Made by a program: the position numbers and the translations under genes
The notes under the pieces: generated by a model
Told to the model about the DNA's origin: nothing
Database searches by the model: none
Seen by the model: only the letters and a program-made list of their open reading frames with translations
From: Prevotellaceae bacterium UBA6398
GTDB lineage: Bacteria > Bacteroidota > Bacteroidia > Bacteroidales > Bacteroidaceae
Assembly (NCBI GenBank): GCA_002437495.1
Contig: DJQA01000001.1
Coordinates: 62,248-126,247 of the forward strand
DNA length: 64,000 bases
Direction: 5' to 3'
Shown: positions 18,581 to 26,987 of the stretch, one piece after another
Position numbering within the stretch: the first letter of the stretch is position 1
How the letters are laid out: each line of letters begins with the position of its first letter

Positions 18581-20242
18581 CTATACAAATATCATTATCA
18601 GCATTTGCGCAATTATCACCCTTACGAACATTCCAAGAGGATATACCGAGGCATAGCTTACGCTCGCCGTGTCGCCTTTCAAAGTGTCGTTGGCGTATGA
18701 CAGAGCCATGGGATTTGCCATACTGCCGCACAGTATGCCGCAAATGGTGCCAAAATCGTATCGTCTGGTCTTTAACGCAACAAGCCCGAGAATAAACACC
18801 GGCAACACTGTTATAAGCAGCCCTAACCCCACCCACATTGCACCCTCGGGGCGCACCACGGTGGCAAAGAAGCCCTTTCCGGCATCAAGCCCCAAACAGG
18901 CAAGATATACCGACAGCCCGAACCTACGCAGCATAAGCGACGCACTGCGCGTTGTGTAGGATATGAAATGCAGTTTGGGACCGAGCGCACCAACAAGTAT
19001 TCCCATAATAATAGGACCGCCCGCCACGCCGAGGCGAATGGGTGTGTCCATGCCGGGAATGCTTATAGGAACAGTGCCGAGCGCAAGCCCGAGAACAATA
19101 CCAAGGAATATGCTGCCTATATTCGGCTCGCTGAGAGTTTTTACCGAGTTGCCGAAAAACTGCTCCACGTTGTTCACCGCCTCGTGGCGGCCCACCACCG
19201 TAACACGGTCGCCATATTGCAGGCGAAGGTCGTCGGTGGCAAGCAGCTTAATATCGCCGCGCGTTATTCGGCTTACGTTCACATTATAAGTGTTTCGCAA
19301 CTGCAATTGTCCCAGCACTTTCCCATTCAAAGCCGTGCGCGTAACCACAAGTGTGCGGCTCTCCACATCGGCATCAATGGCGTTCCAGTCGATTTTATCC
19401 TTATTCCAGTCGGTCTCCACCCTTTTCCCGAACAAAAGCTCCATTGCCCGTTCGTCCTCGCGTGTGGTTACAACAAGCACCTTGTCGGCAACTTTAAGCA
19501 CCGTGTCGGCTTTGGGCACAATAACTTCCTTGCCGCGCCAGAGCCGCGAGATTATAAATTTGCGATGGGTCATCTGCACCACTTGTACGATGGTTTTTCC
19601 CTCTATGGCAGGGTTTATTATCTCCAGCTCGGCTATATACGTATGGTTGTCTTCCGTGAGCGGCTTCACTTCAAGGTCGCCGGGGCGCACGAAAAACCTG
19701 CGCAGCAACATCATGGCAAAAATCACTCCAACCACACCGAGAGGATAAGTTACCGCCGTTGCCAGCGCAAGGCTCTTGCCCGAAACTCCCAAATGTTCCA
19801 GTGCCTGGTTTGCCGCGCCAAGAGCGGGCGTGTTTGTTGTTGCGCCGCAAAGTACCCCCACCATATCGGGCAGCCTTACCCCCGTTAGCGGCACAAGCAC
19901 AAGTGCGAGCAATGTGCCAGCAACTATAACACCAAGCCCCCACAGGTTGAGTGCTATGCCCTCGTGCCTTAGCGAGCCGAAGAAGTTCGGCCCCACGTGT
20001 AAGCCGAGGGTGTAAACAAACAAAGCAAGCCCGAATGTTTCGGCGTAATCGAGCACACGCGGGTCTAAGTCCAGCCCGACGTGTCCGGCAAGTATTCCTA
20101 TGAAAAATACGAAGGCAATTCCCAAGGACACACCTTTTACACGCACTTTGCCTAACGCCATGCCTGCGGCTACTATCAGAGACACCACCACTACCGCCTG
20201 GGCCGAGGAGTGTATGTCCAAAAGCTGTTCCAGCCATTCCAT
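18581..20242 (-). CDS. Aspartate:alanine exchanger (AAE) family transporter
   Basis: A 553-residue inner-membrane antiporter with the AAE/YidE layout: about five membrane segments (residues 15-190), a soluble centre with two RCK/TrkA-C domains (about 205-375), and a second membrane half (about 385-550). The repeated halves share the GVLCGATTNTPALGAA and GILCGSMANPMALSYA motifs, the AAE duplication signature. Family members exchange dicarboxylates or amino acids such as aspartate and alanine or succinate. It has its own promoter at 20322-20329. Confidence 0.92.
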   Translation of the reverse strand: MEWLEQLLDIHSSAQAVVVVSLIVAAGMALGKVRVKGVSLGIAFVFFIGILAGHVGLDLDPRVLDYAETFGLALFVYTLGLHVGPNFFGSLRHEGIALNLWGLGVIVAGTLLALVLVPLTGVRLPDMVGVLCGATTNTPALGAANQALEHLGVSGKSLALATAVTYPLGVVGVIFAMMLLRRFFVRPGDLEVKPLTEDNHTYIAELEIINPAIEGKTIVQVVQMTHRKFIISRLWRGKEVIVPKADTVLKVADKVLVVTTREDERAMELLFGKRVETDWNKDKIDWNAIDADVESRTLVVTRTALNGKVLGQLQLRNTYNVNVSRITRGDIKLLATDDLRLQYGDRVTVVGRHEAVNNVEQFFGNSVKTLSEPNIGSIFLGIVLGLALGTVPISIPGMDTPIRLGVAGGPIIMGILVGALGPKLHFISYTTRSASLMLRRFGLSVYLACLGLDAGKGFFATVVRPEGAMWVGLGLLITVLPVFILGLVALKTRRYDFGTICGILCGSMANPMALSYANDTLKGDTASVSYASVYPLGMFVRVIIAQMLIMIFV

Positions 20243-20321
20243 CGCGCTAAATATTCTGTTTTCCTGTGTCGTAAATGTGTGTGCGGCAGCTGTACATGGC
20301 GCACGCTACCTAATGCTGCTG

Positions 20322-20329
20322 CAAAATTA
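20322..20329 (-). promoter_or_regulatory. Promoter -7 element of the AAE transporter gene
   Basis: TAATTTTG on the minus strand fits TAnnTTTG, 79 bp before the start at 20242. Confidence 0.55.
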
Positions 20330-20371
20330 CGAAATAATTGCAATATGCACGCCCTCGGTTTCTGTTTGCGC

Positions 20372-20407
20372 AAAAACGGCTGCCGATTTGTGCCGGCAGC
20401 CGTTTTT
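20372..20407 (-). terminator. Terminator of the TPR protein gene
   Basis: A perfect 14-bp stem (20372-20385 with 20394-20407) with an 8-nt loop and flanking A and T runs lies 22 bp beyond the TPR gene stop. It looks usable in both directions, but only the leftward TPR gene feeds into it. Confidence 0.85.
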
Positions 20408-20429
20408 TATGCTTTGATTTGTTGTGCTC

Positions 20430-21878
20430 TTACTTTGAGACAAGCTTTAGAATGGTGTTTGCAAGTTTGTCGTTGGGGTCGAGGGCAAGCGTCTTTTCGC
20501 AATACTGCTTTGACAGGTCGTTTTGATCTTTCTTCATATAGTAGAATGCCAGGTAGCGGTTTGCTTCCTTTTTGTATGAAACGTTACCTTCGCCGTCGCC
20601 AAGACGTTTGAGAGCCTCTTCGTAATATGCCTTTGCCGCATCGTTTGCGTTCGAAGGGTCAACAAGCAGGTTTATACGCGCCCTCCAGAACGGACCGTAG
20701 TAAAGATCTTTCTTGCGTTCGCCAAGTTGCGCAAATATCTTGTCGCCTTCTTGAATGTAGCCGGTCTTTTTGTCGGCAGGTGTAGCTTCATCGCTTGCAG
20801 CCTGATAGTAAATTTTGCCAAGGTTCAAAAGGTCTATTGCCCCGAACTCTGCGCCTGTCGAGTCTGCATAGGCTTTGTAATATTTTATGGCGTTGTCGTA
20901 ATCGAGTGCCTCGGCATACACATCTGAAAGGTCTTTGTATAGCGATATATCGCTTTTCTTTGCCTTGTCTTTCATCTCAACAGCCTTTTGAAGGTGTTCG
21001 ATGGCTTCTTTCACCATTTTCATGTTGCTTTCCAGACGGCCGAGGTAGGTATAGTCGCGATAGTTGTACATTGTGTCGTTGTACTGGCCAAAGAGCTTGT
21101 CTTTGTCGGCAAGCGCCTTGTCGTATTGTTTTTCCTCCACCTCCGAGTAGAAGCGTATGCGGTTAAGTGCTATGTTCTTGGGGTCTTTAGCCAGCGCGCT
21201 TTCGGCAACTTTCTGAGCATCGGCATAGTTGGTGTCGGCGAAAAGCGATATGGCATACTCCTGAAGCACAGACACAGACGGGTTTTTCTCTATTTCAAGA
21301 TATTTCTTGTACGATGCCACGGCTGCCTTAATATCGGCGGTTTTGTAATAAAGCTGTGCAAGTCCCAGGTTTGTTTCCGGAAGGTCGGGTGCAAAATTCT
21401 TTAGTTCCGATAGAGCCTGAAGCGCAGTCTGCGGGTCGCCGTTCTTAAACACTTCGGCTTTCTTCAAATAAAGTTCGACTATTTCGGGATCGTAGTTGAG
21501 AGCCTCATCGTATTTCTGCACTGCCTCGCCCCATTTTTTTTGCCGGCTGGCCAAATCGCCGGCGAGCATAAGTCCGGGAACATATTTTTCGTCCTTGCTG
21601 TAAAGGCGGTTGGCTGTTTCTTGTGCCATGGCATATTCTTTTTTGTCAAGGAAATAATAGCCTATGGCGGCGAGAGCCTCGCTGTCTTTTTTCTTGGCCA
21701 TCTGCTTCACGGCATCCTTTATCTTTTCGGGATTTGCCTTGTAGGCCTGCAGGGCGGCATCTGCATCCGCTGTGAGTTCGGGGGTTATCGCCGGCTTGGT
21801 AAAACGTTTCTGCGCCGACACGCTTGAAGTTGCAAGCATCGCAAAAGCAGCGAACGCTGCCAAAAACAATTTCTTCAT
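20430..21878 (-). CDS. Periplasmic TPR-repeat protein
   Basis: A 482-residue exported protein made almost entirely of tetratricopeptide repeats. The signal peptide MKKLFLAAFAAFAMLATSSVSA ends near residue 22. Repeats begin around residue 40 and include LMLAGDLASRQKKWGEAVQKYDEALNY-type units (shown in part) and DLSDVYAEALDYDNAIKYYK. Such proteins act as scaffolds in the periplasm or on the outer membrane; no partner is evident. The ATG at 21878 gives a clean signal peptide; the reading frame's 14-residue extension to 21920 would spoil it. Confidence 0.9.
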   Translation of the reverse strand: MKKLFLAAFAAFAMLATSSVSAQKRFTKPAITPELTADADAALQAYKANPEKIKDAVKQMAKKKDSEALAAIGYYFLDKKEYAMAQETANRLYSKDEKYVPGLMLAGDLASRQKKWGEAVQKYDEALNYDPEIVELYLKKAEVFKNGDPQTALQALSELKNFAPDLPETNLGLAQLYYKTADIKAAVASYKKYLEIEKNPSVSVLQEYAISLFADTNYADAQKVAESALAKDPKNIALNRIRFYSEVEEKQYDKALADKDKLFGQYNDTMYNYRDYTYLGRLESNMKMVKEAIEHLQKAVEMKDKAKKSDISLYKDLSDVYAEALDYDNAIKYYKAYADSTGAEFGAIDLLNLGKIYYQAASDEATPADKKTGYIQEGDKIFAQLGERKKDLYYGPFWRARINLLVDPSNANDAAKAYYEEALKRLGDGEGNVSYKKEANRYLAFYYMKKDQNDLSKQYCEKTLALDPNDKLANTILKLVSK

Positions 21879-21951
21879 ATTATTATTGTAGTAAAAACCT
21901 TTTTTCTGTTTGCGGTACACACATGTTTGCAGTACTATCGCTTTGAGTGCG

Positions 21952-21959
21952 CAAATATA
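21952..21959 (-). promoter_or_regulatory. Promoter -7 element of the TPR gene
   Basis: TATATTTG on the minus strand fits TAnnTTTG and lies 73 bp before the chosen start. Confidence 0.6.
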
Positions 21960-22057
21960 ATGATTTTATTCCTAACATGAGCCTTTTGACAGGTTTTTTA
22001 ATATAATGTGGCATTTTGAAAATCACGCGCTTTTTAAGCGTTTTCGGATATTATTGC

Positions 22058-22065
22058 TAATTTTG
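22058..22065 (+). promoter_or_regulatory. Promoter -7 element of the small ORF-crcB unit
   Basis: TAATTTTG fits TAnnTTTG and lies 28 bp before the ATG at 22094. I looked for a fluoride riboswitch between it and crcB and saw none. Confidence 0.6.
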
Positions 22066-22093
22066 CCCTAAATAAGACAACGATACACAAACC

Positions 22094-22303
22094 ATGCCGG
22101 ACGGAAAAGCAGACAGGCACATATTGCCAAGCAACAGCTACCGCAGCGGGCTGCGCGCCGGACGCGCCGCAGAGCGCTGCCGTGCCAACGAGGCGTTTGC
22201 AAGGCTCATTGATAGCGAGAACATAGCAAAGGGCGAAGAGGCGGAACGGCTCAGACAGATATTCGCCGGAATGCTGGCGCAGGCTGAAAACAACAAACCT
22301 TAG
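22094..22303 (+). CDS. Small hypothetical protein upstream of crcB
   Basis: A 69-residue, highly charged and probably helical protein (SGLRAGRAAERCRANEAFAR and KGEEAERLRQIFAGMLAQ). I do not recognise a family. It is credible as a gene because a -7 element lies 28 bp before its ATG, its stop is only 3 bp before crcB, and there is no other start nearer the promoter. It has no signal peptide, membrane segment or DNA-binding motif that I can see. Confidence 0.6.
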   Translation: MPDGKADRHILPSNSYRSGLRAGRAAERCRANEAFARLIDSENIAKGEEAERLRQIFAGMLAQAENNKP

Positions 22304-22306
22304 CCC

Positions 22307-22690
22307 ATGTTAAAGACTATACTCGCCATTGGGCTCGGAGGATTTGCGGGCAGTGTGTTGCGATATCTTGTTTCGTGCCTCACCGCCAATGCCAACATTG
22401 CAAACTTTCCGCTGGGCACACTGGCGGTAAATGTTTTAGGATGCTTTGCGCTCGGACTGCTAACCGGGATTTTCGAACGCACAGACACTCTTTCGCCCGA
22501 GCTGCGAATGCTGCTTACAACCGGTATGTGCGGAGGTTTCACAACGTTCTCCACTTTCATGGGCGAAAACTTCAACATGGCGCGTAACGGGCAGTTCGCG
22601 CTGCTGGCGGCATACCTCGTAATAAGCCTTGCCGTTGGCTTCGCGCTTTTCTTTGCCGGTTACGCCCTTTCGACAAAAGCCGTTTCATAA
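22307..22690 (+). CDS. crcB: Fluoride exporter CrcB/Fluc
   Basis: A 127-residue inner-membrane protein with four hydrophobic segments that exports fluoride as a dual-topology dimer. Family motifs visible are GGFAGSVLRYLVS near the N-terminus, NVLGCFALGL in segment two, and TTGMCGGFTTFSTFMGE in segment three, which includes the pore phenylalanines and the central Na-site threonine/glycine region. It is the second gene of a two-gene unit. Confidence 0.95.
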   Translation: MLKTILAIGLGGFAGSVLRYLVSCLTANANIANFPLGTLAVNVLGCFALGLLTGIFERTDTLSPELRMLLTTGMCGGFTTFSTFMGENFNMARNGQFALLAAYLVISLAVGFALFFAGYALSTKAVS

Positions 22691-22709
22691 TTTCCCTATA
22701 TCCGATTTT

Positions 22710-23522
22710 TCAGTCTGTCTGAAACCTTATGGGGATGGTGTACCACACGGCAACCGCACGCCCGTCCTGTACGCCGGGGGTGAACTTTGGCAGACTTCGC
22801 ACCACGCGCTCCGCCTCGCGGTCGCAATTCGGGTCAAGTTTTTTGAGAACCTGCACTTTTCCCACGCTTCCGTCCGCTTCCACCACAAAGCGCAGCATAA
22901 CCAAGCCCTGCACTCCCTGTCCGGGTGATGCCGCCGGGTATTCAAGATGTGCGGCAATATATTCAAGCATCGCCTCCTCGCCTCCGGGGAACGAGGGCAT
23001 TTTGTCCACCACCGTGTAAACTTTTTCCTCCGCCGCGCTCTCCACCGCCCCGCGTGCAAACGTTTCCGTTTCGGCACCGGCCTTGCGGCGGTGTTCCCCA
23101 TAGCTTTTTCGGGCTTCACGCTTTAGTTTTTCCATCCTCTCGTCATAATCATAAGGTTTCCCCACCCTTTCACTGCGGGCATAAGACGGAGTTGGCTGCG
23201 TGTCCCCACTGTCGGTTACCGCGTACTCATCGGTAACGAGCGGACTGTAATCACTTTCTTCCTGCTGTGCCGGGGAATGAGACAACGAAAAGGCAACGAA
23301 AACCGCACAGCACACGAAAACCATCAGGGCCACGGTCTTTGCCGGACCGCTCCTGCGCCGGGGACGCACCGTATTGCGCACGGCGGGACTTTCGTCCACA
23401 GGAACAAGAACATCACCGCCTTTGCGGGACTTCAACAACGAGCGGACAAAAAGCACAGCCGCCACTACGGCGAGCGCAACCAGCACGCCGGCAAAAAAAC
23501 TGTTATCAGAGAGAATGTTCAT
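22710..23522 (-). CDS. TonB-family energy transducer with two N-terminal membrane segments
   Basis: A 270-residue protein. The N-terminus has a hydrophobic segment (about 8-28) and a second one (about 62-82) separated by a basic linker with RPRRRSG; then a charged region to about residue 165 and a C-terminal TonB domain (MPSFPGGEEAMLEYIAAHLE, GLVMLRFVVEADGSVGKVQV). TonB proteins usually have a single anchor, so the double segment is unusual. The C-terminal domain is closely similar to that of the TonB at 39377-40198. No ExbB or ExbD gene is adjacent, so it may use another energiser or act with the 40-kb set. Confidence 0.88.
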   Translation of the reverse strand: MNILSDNSFFAGVLVALAVVAAVLFVRSLLKSRKGGDVLVPVDESPAVRNTVRPRRRSGPAKTVALMVFVCCAVFVAFSLSHSPAQQEESDYSPLVTDEYAVTDSGDTQPTPSYARSERVGKPYDYDERMEKLKREARKSYGEHRRKAGAETETFARGAVESAAEEKVYTVVDKMPSFPGGEEAMLEYIAAHLEYPAASPGQGVQGLVMLRFVVEADGSVGKVQVLKKLDPNCDREAERVVRSLPKFTPGVQDGRAVAVWYTIPIRFQTD

Positions 23523-23529
23523 GGCATTA

Positions 23530-23537
23530 CAAAATTA
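23530..23537 (-). promoter_or_regulatory. Promoter -7 element of the TonB paralogue
   Basis: TAATTTTG on the minus strand fits TAnnTTTG but lies only 7 bp before the ATG, so a transcript from here would have almost no leader. Confidence 0.5.
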
Positions 23538-23590
23538 GTTTCACACAAATATACGCATTTCATGCCAAAGAAACCTCATGGCGCATCCCG

Positions 23591-23674
23591 CTCCGCAGAA
23601 TTTATGTCTGACATGGGAAAAACTACATAGGACATAGGAAAAATTATGTCTGATATAATCCGGACTACATCAGA
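23591..23674 (-). repeat. 21-bp x4 intergenic element, copy R4
   Basis: Read on the minus strand, units begin at 23674, 23653, 23632 and 23611, preceded by TTTGCAAATGGCGAAAAAAGG. Unit 1 has GTCCGG in place of the T-tract. The copy lies in the divergent gap between the TonB paralogue and the subtilase gene; the only other feature there is the subtilase promoter. Confidence 0.86.
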
Positions 23675-23857
23675 CCTTTTTTCGCCATTTGCAAACATCA
23701 GAAAAACAAACCGTTACAAAAAAGCCGCATTTTCGGCGCAATTCATTGTGTTTCAAACGTATGGCGAAAAACCTCCTGTATTGGGGAATTTGGTGAGCCT
23801 GAACGAAAAAATGGAGGCGCAACCAGCACAGTCCTTTCCGCTTTCTGCAAAAAATGC

Positions 23858-23865
23858 TAACTTTG
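23858..23865 (+). promoter_or_regulatory. Promoter -7 element of the subtilase-xseAB unit
   Basis: TAACTTTG fits TAnnTTTG and lies 38 bp before the start codon at 23904. Confidence 0.65.
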
Positions 23866-23903
23866 AAGCCCGATAAGCAATTTTCATTTTCAACACGTAT
23901 GCA

Positions 23904-25274
23904 ATGAAGATAAAAAACATAATATTCTGTGCGGTTGTATCCCCGCTACTGCTCACACCCCATGCGGCGCACGCCCAGAAAAGCGTTTATAAATACCGCG
24001 TGTATTTCAAGGACAAAAAAGAATCTCCCTACAGCAAGGGCAAGCCCGAAGCCTTTCTATCGCATAAGGCACTGCAACGCCGCGCAAAATGGGGCATAAA
24101 AATCGATGAGCACGATATGCCCGTAAGCCCGGCATACACAAGGCGCATAGCCCAAGAGGGGGCGAAAGTGCTGTGCCTTAGCAAATGGAACAACACGGCC
24201 CTTGTACAGGGCGACAGCGCAAAGCTCGAAAGCCTTGCAAAGCTGCCGTTTGTGAGCAAGGTGCAAAAAGTTTTCAACTTAAAGGAGAATGACATTACCG
24301 AGCCCTCGCGCTTTGACTTTCTGAACGACTCAACCGCGCTTACTTCCGAATACTACGGCTACGCAAGCGCCCAAATTAAAATGCTCAACGGCGAAAAGCT
24401 TCACAACCTCGGCTTTCGCGGGAAAGGCATGACGATAGCCGTAATAGATGGCGGATTTTGCAATGCCGACACCGTGAAACTTTTGGACAACGTGAAAATT
24501 CTCGGAACGCACAACTTTGTGCGCCCCATGCGAAGCGTTTATGCCGAAAACCAACACGGCACCAACGTGCTTTCGTGCATGGGTGCCAACAAGCCTGGTA
24601 GCATTGTGGGCACGGCACCCGATGCAGAATACTGGCTGCTTGTGAGCGAGGACACATACACCGAAAGCCCCGCCGAGCAGGACACATGGGCGGCGGCACT
24701 GGAGTTTGCCGACAGCGTGGGGGCCGATGTAGTGAACAGCTCGCTGGGCTACAACCTATACGACGACTCTACGATGAACGTAAAATACAACGAACTTGAC
24801 GGCAAAACCCACCTTATAAGCCGCAGCGCATCGCTTGCGGCATCACGCGGAATATTGGTTGTGAACAGCGCCGGCAATTCCGGCAACGACCCATGGGAAC
24901 GTATAGGCGTGCCGGCCGATGCCCGAAACATACTTACCGTAGGGGCTGTGCTTACGCCCAACCGCCAAGCCTCGTTCACCTCGCGCGGATTTTCAGCCGA
25001 TGGAAGGGTTAAGCCCGATGTTTCGGCACGCGGCGTATTCTCGTCCGTGGTAAGGGCAAACGGGCGCATAGGCTACGCCAACGGCACATCGTTCTCCTCG
25101 CCGATAACGGCGGGAATGGCGGCCTGCCTGATGCAAGCACTGCCAAAGCTCAAACCAACCGAAATCATAGAGCTGCTGCACGAATGCGGCGACCGAAACG
25201 AATACCCCGACAATATTTTCGGCTACGGGGTGCCAAACTACTACAAGGCATACAACAAGGCAAACCGCAAATGA
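23904..25274 (+). CDS. Secreted subtilisin-like serine protease (S8)
   Basis: A 456-residue exported protease. The signal peptide ends near AAHAQ (residue 25); residues about 28-125 form an N-terminal region of the type seen in Bacteroidota S8 proteases (FLSHKALQRRAKWGIKID). The catalytic triad is D182 (AVIDGGF), H218 (NQHGTN) and S396 (NGTSFSSP), with the oxyanion asparagine N325 in NSAGNSG. There is no C-terminal type IX sorting domain, as the chain ends shortly after the catalytic domain. It overlaps xseA by 4 bp (ATGA), an odd pairing of an exported protease with a DNA-repair nuclease. Confidence 0.93.
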   Translation: MKIKNIIFCAVVSPLLLTPHAAHAQKSVYKYRVYFKDKKESPYSKGKPEAFLSHKALQRRAKWGIKIDEHDMPVSPAYTRRIAQEGAKVLCLSKWNNTALVQGDSAKLESLAKLPFVSKVQKVFNLKENDITEPSRFDFLNDSTALTSEYYGYASAQIKMLNGEKLHNLGFRGKGMTIAVIDGGFCNADTVKLLDNVKILGTHNFVRPMRSVYAENQHGTNVLSCMGANKPGSIVGTAPDAEYWLLVSEDTYTESPAEQDTWAAALEFADSVGADVVNSSLGYNLYDDSTMNVKYNELDGKTHLISRSASLAASRGILVVNSAGNSGNDPWERIGVPADARNILTVGAVLTPNRQASFTSRGFSADGRVKPDVSARGVFSSVVRANGRIGYANGTSFSSPITAGMAACLMQALPKLKPTEIIELLHECGDRNEYPDNIFGYGVPNYYKAYNKANRK

Positions 25275-26641
25275 GCAACGCAATATCACTTTACGAGCTC
25301 ACAACAAACATAAGGCTGGCCATAACCCGCGCCCTGCCATACACCTACTGGGTGAGGGCGGAAATAAGCGAGGGCAGGCAAAACATAAACGGCCATTACT
25401 ACTGCAAGTTCATAGAAAAAAACACCGCAGGGCAGGATATTGCCTCGGCAAACGGCATAATATGGGCAGGAACATACACCGCAATCAAGGCACGCTTTGA
25501 GCGCGAAACAGGCCAACCCCTCGCTGCCGGTATAAAAGTGCTTGTAAACGTAAAGGTGAACTTCCACGAACGTTACGGGCTTTCGCTCGTAGTTAACGAC
25601 ATCGACCCTTCATACACCATTGGCGACATGGTGCGCCGCCGCAAGGAAATATTGGCACAACTCGCGAAAGACGGAGTTGCCAACATGAATAAAGAAACAG
25701 AACTGCCACGCCCGCTTATGCGCATAGCCGTGATAACAAGCGAAACGGCGGCAGGCTACGGCGACTTTTGCAACCACATAAAAACAAACGGTGCGGCTTT
25801 CCGCTTTAACATAAGGCTGTTCCCCGCCATTATGCAGGGCGACAAGGTGGAAGCATCGGTTATAGCAGCCCTCAACCGCATTTCCGCCGAAGCTGACAAC
25901 TGGGACGCAGTTGCCATAATACGCGGCGGCGGGGCTGTGAGCGACTTGAACGGCTTCGAGTCATACGCCCTGGCATCAAACATAGCACAATTCGTGTTGC
26001 CGGTTATTACAGGCATAGGCCACGAAAGAGACGAAACGGTAATAGACCTCGTGGCAAACACGCGATGCAAAACACCCACGGCAGTTGCCGACTTCTTGGT
26101 TTCGTGCGCACAAAAGGAACTGGAAGAGCAAGGCACACTGTCGCTGCGGCTGCAACGGGCAACCATGCAAGTAGTATCGGCACAAAACAAGCGATTGGCT
26201 GCCACAGCGGCGCGAATAAACCCGGCGTTCTCAAATCTGTGCCGGGTTGCAAGACTGTATTTCGACCGCCTGCTGATGCGAATACCACAAGCCGTGAAAG
26301 ATGTTTGCGCACGCGAAGAGACACGCCGGCAAAGGCTCGCAGTAAAAATGGAAATGCTCGCAACCGGAGCAACGCGACAGCAAAACGCGGAAATAATGCG
26401 CCGCACCGACCGCATAAGGAGAGCCGCAACCATAATGCTGCAAAACCAAAAAACACGAATAGACACCGCTGAAAAGAACATAAAGCTCGCCGGGCCGGAA
26501 AGGGTGTTCAAACTGGGATTCTCGCTTACAACCATAGGCGGCAAAGCAGTTGTTGACGCATCGCAACTCAAGCCCGGAGACATAATAAACACGCGATTTG
26601 CCAAAGGGGAAACCGTGAGCCGTGTGGAAGAAACCGAATGA
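25271..26641 (+). CDS. xseA: Exodeoxyribonuclease VII large subunit
   Basis: A 456-residue nuclease subunit that, with XseB, degrades single-stranded DNA from both ends. It has the N-terminal OB-fold (TYWVRAEISEGRQNINGHYY), the catalytic core (AVITSETAAGYGDFCNHI, IIRGGGAVSDLNGF, ITGIGHERDETVIDLVA, CKTPTAVADFL), then a long helical region and a short C-terminal domain (RVFKLGFSLTTIGGKAVV). The start at 25271 overlaps the subtilase stop as ATGA; the frame continues upstream inside the protease gene. Confidence 0.96.
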   Translation: MSNAISLYELTTNIRLAITRALPYTYWVRAEISEGRQNINGHYYCKFIEKNTAGQDIASANGIIWAGTYTAIKARFERETGQPLAAGIKVLVNVKVNFHERYGLSLVVNDIDPSYTIGDMVRRRKEILAQLAKDGVANMNKETELPRPLMRIAVITSETAAGYGDFCNHIKTNGAAFRFNIRLFPAIMQGDKVEASVIAALNRISAEADNWDAVAIIRGGGAVSDLNGFESYALASNIAQFVLPVITGIGHERDETVIDLVANTRCKTPTAVADFLVSCAQKELEEQGTLSLRLQRATMQVVSAQNKRLAATAARINPAFSNLCRVARLYFDRLLMRIPQAVKDVCAREETRRQRLAVKMEMLATGATRQQNAEIMRRTDRIRRAATIMLQNQKTRIDTAEKNIKLAGPERVFKLGFSLTTIGGKAVVDASQLKPGDIINTRFAKGETVSRVEETE

Positions 26642-26652
26642 CTATACACTGA

Positions 26653-26913
26653 ATGAATATGGAAACGGAGAAACTAACTTACGCCGAAGCGATGTACGAG
26701 CTCGAAAGCATCGTGGAGCATGTAGAGCAGAACGAGATGGACATTGACGGCCTTACCGAGCGACTTAAACGAGCGCAGCAACTCGTTAAATTCTGCCGCG
26801 AACGCCTGCTCAAAACCGAGGAGGAGGTGAAAAGCATCCTGTCGTCTGAAGATTTGAAAGCCACGTCAGACAACCACGCCGGCGAGCCGAAAGACACGGA
26901 GTTTCCCTTTTAA
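26653..26913 (+). CDS. xseB: Exodeoxyribonuclease VII small subunit
   Basis: An 86-residue helical subunit that wraps the XseA stalk. The family core is clear (YAEAMYELESIVEHVEQNEM and LTERLKRAQQLVKFCRERL). It starts 11 bp after xseA, as expected for the xseAB pair. A C-terminal tail of about 15 polar residues follows the conserved part. A second ATG at 26659 is possible. Confidence 0.95.
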   Translation: MNMETEKLTYAEAMYELESIVEHVEQNEMDIDGLTERLKRAQQLVKFCRERLLKTEEEVKSILSSEDLKATSDNHAGEPKDTEFPF

Positions 26914-26946
26914 CGCGGCGGATTTGCGGGTATTTGAAAAAACCGC

Positions 26947-26954
26947 TAACTTTG
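26947..26954 (+). promoter_or_regulatory. Promoter -7 element of the coiled-coil protein gene
   Basis: TAACTTTG fits TAnnTTTG. It lies inside the possible 5' extension of the next reading frame, which favours the ATG at 26988 as the true start. Confidence 0.65.
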
Positions 26955-26987
26955 CGCGAAATTATACCGTACAACCAACGATTTATC

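Noticed and set aside
21960..22093. Fluoride riboswitch before crcB
   Set aside because: The conserved pseudoknot sequences of the crcB motif are not found between the promoter and either start codon.
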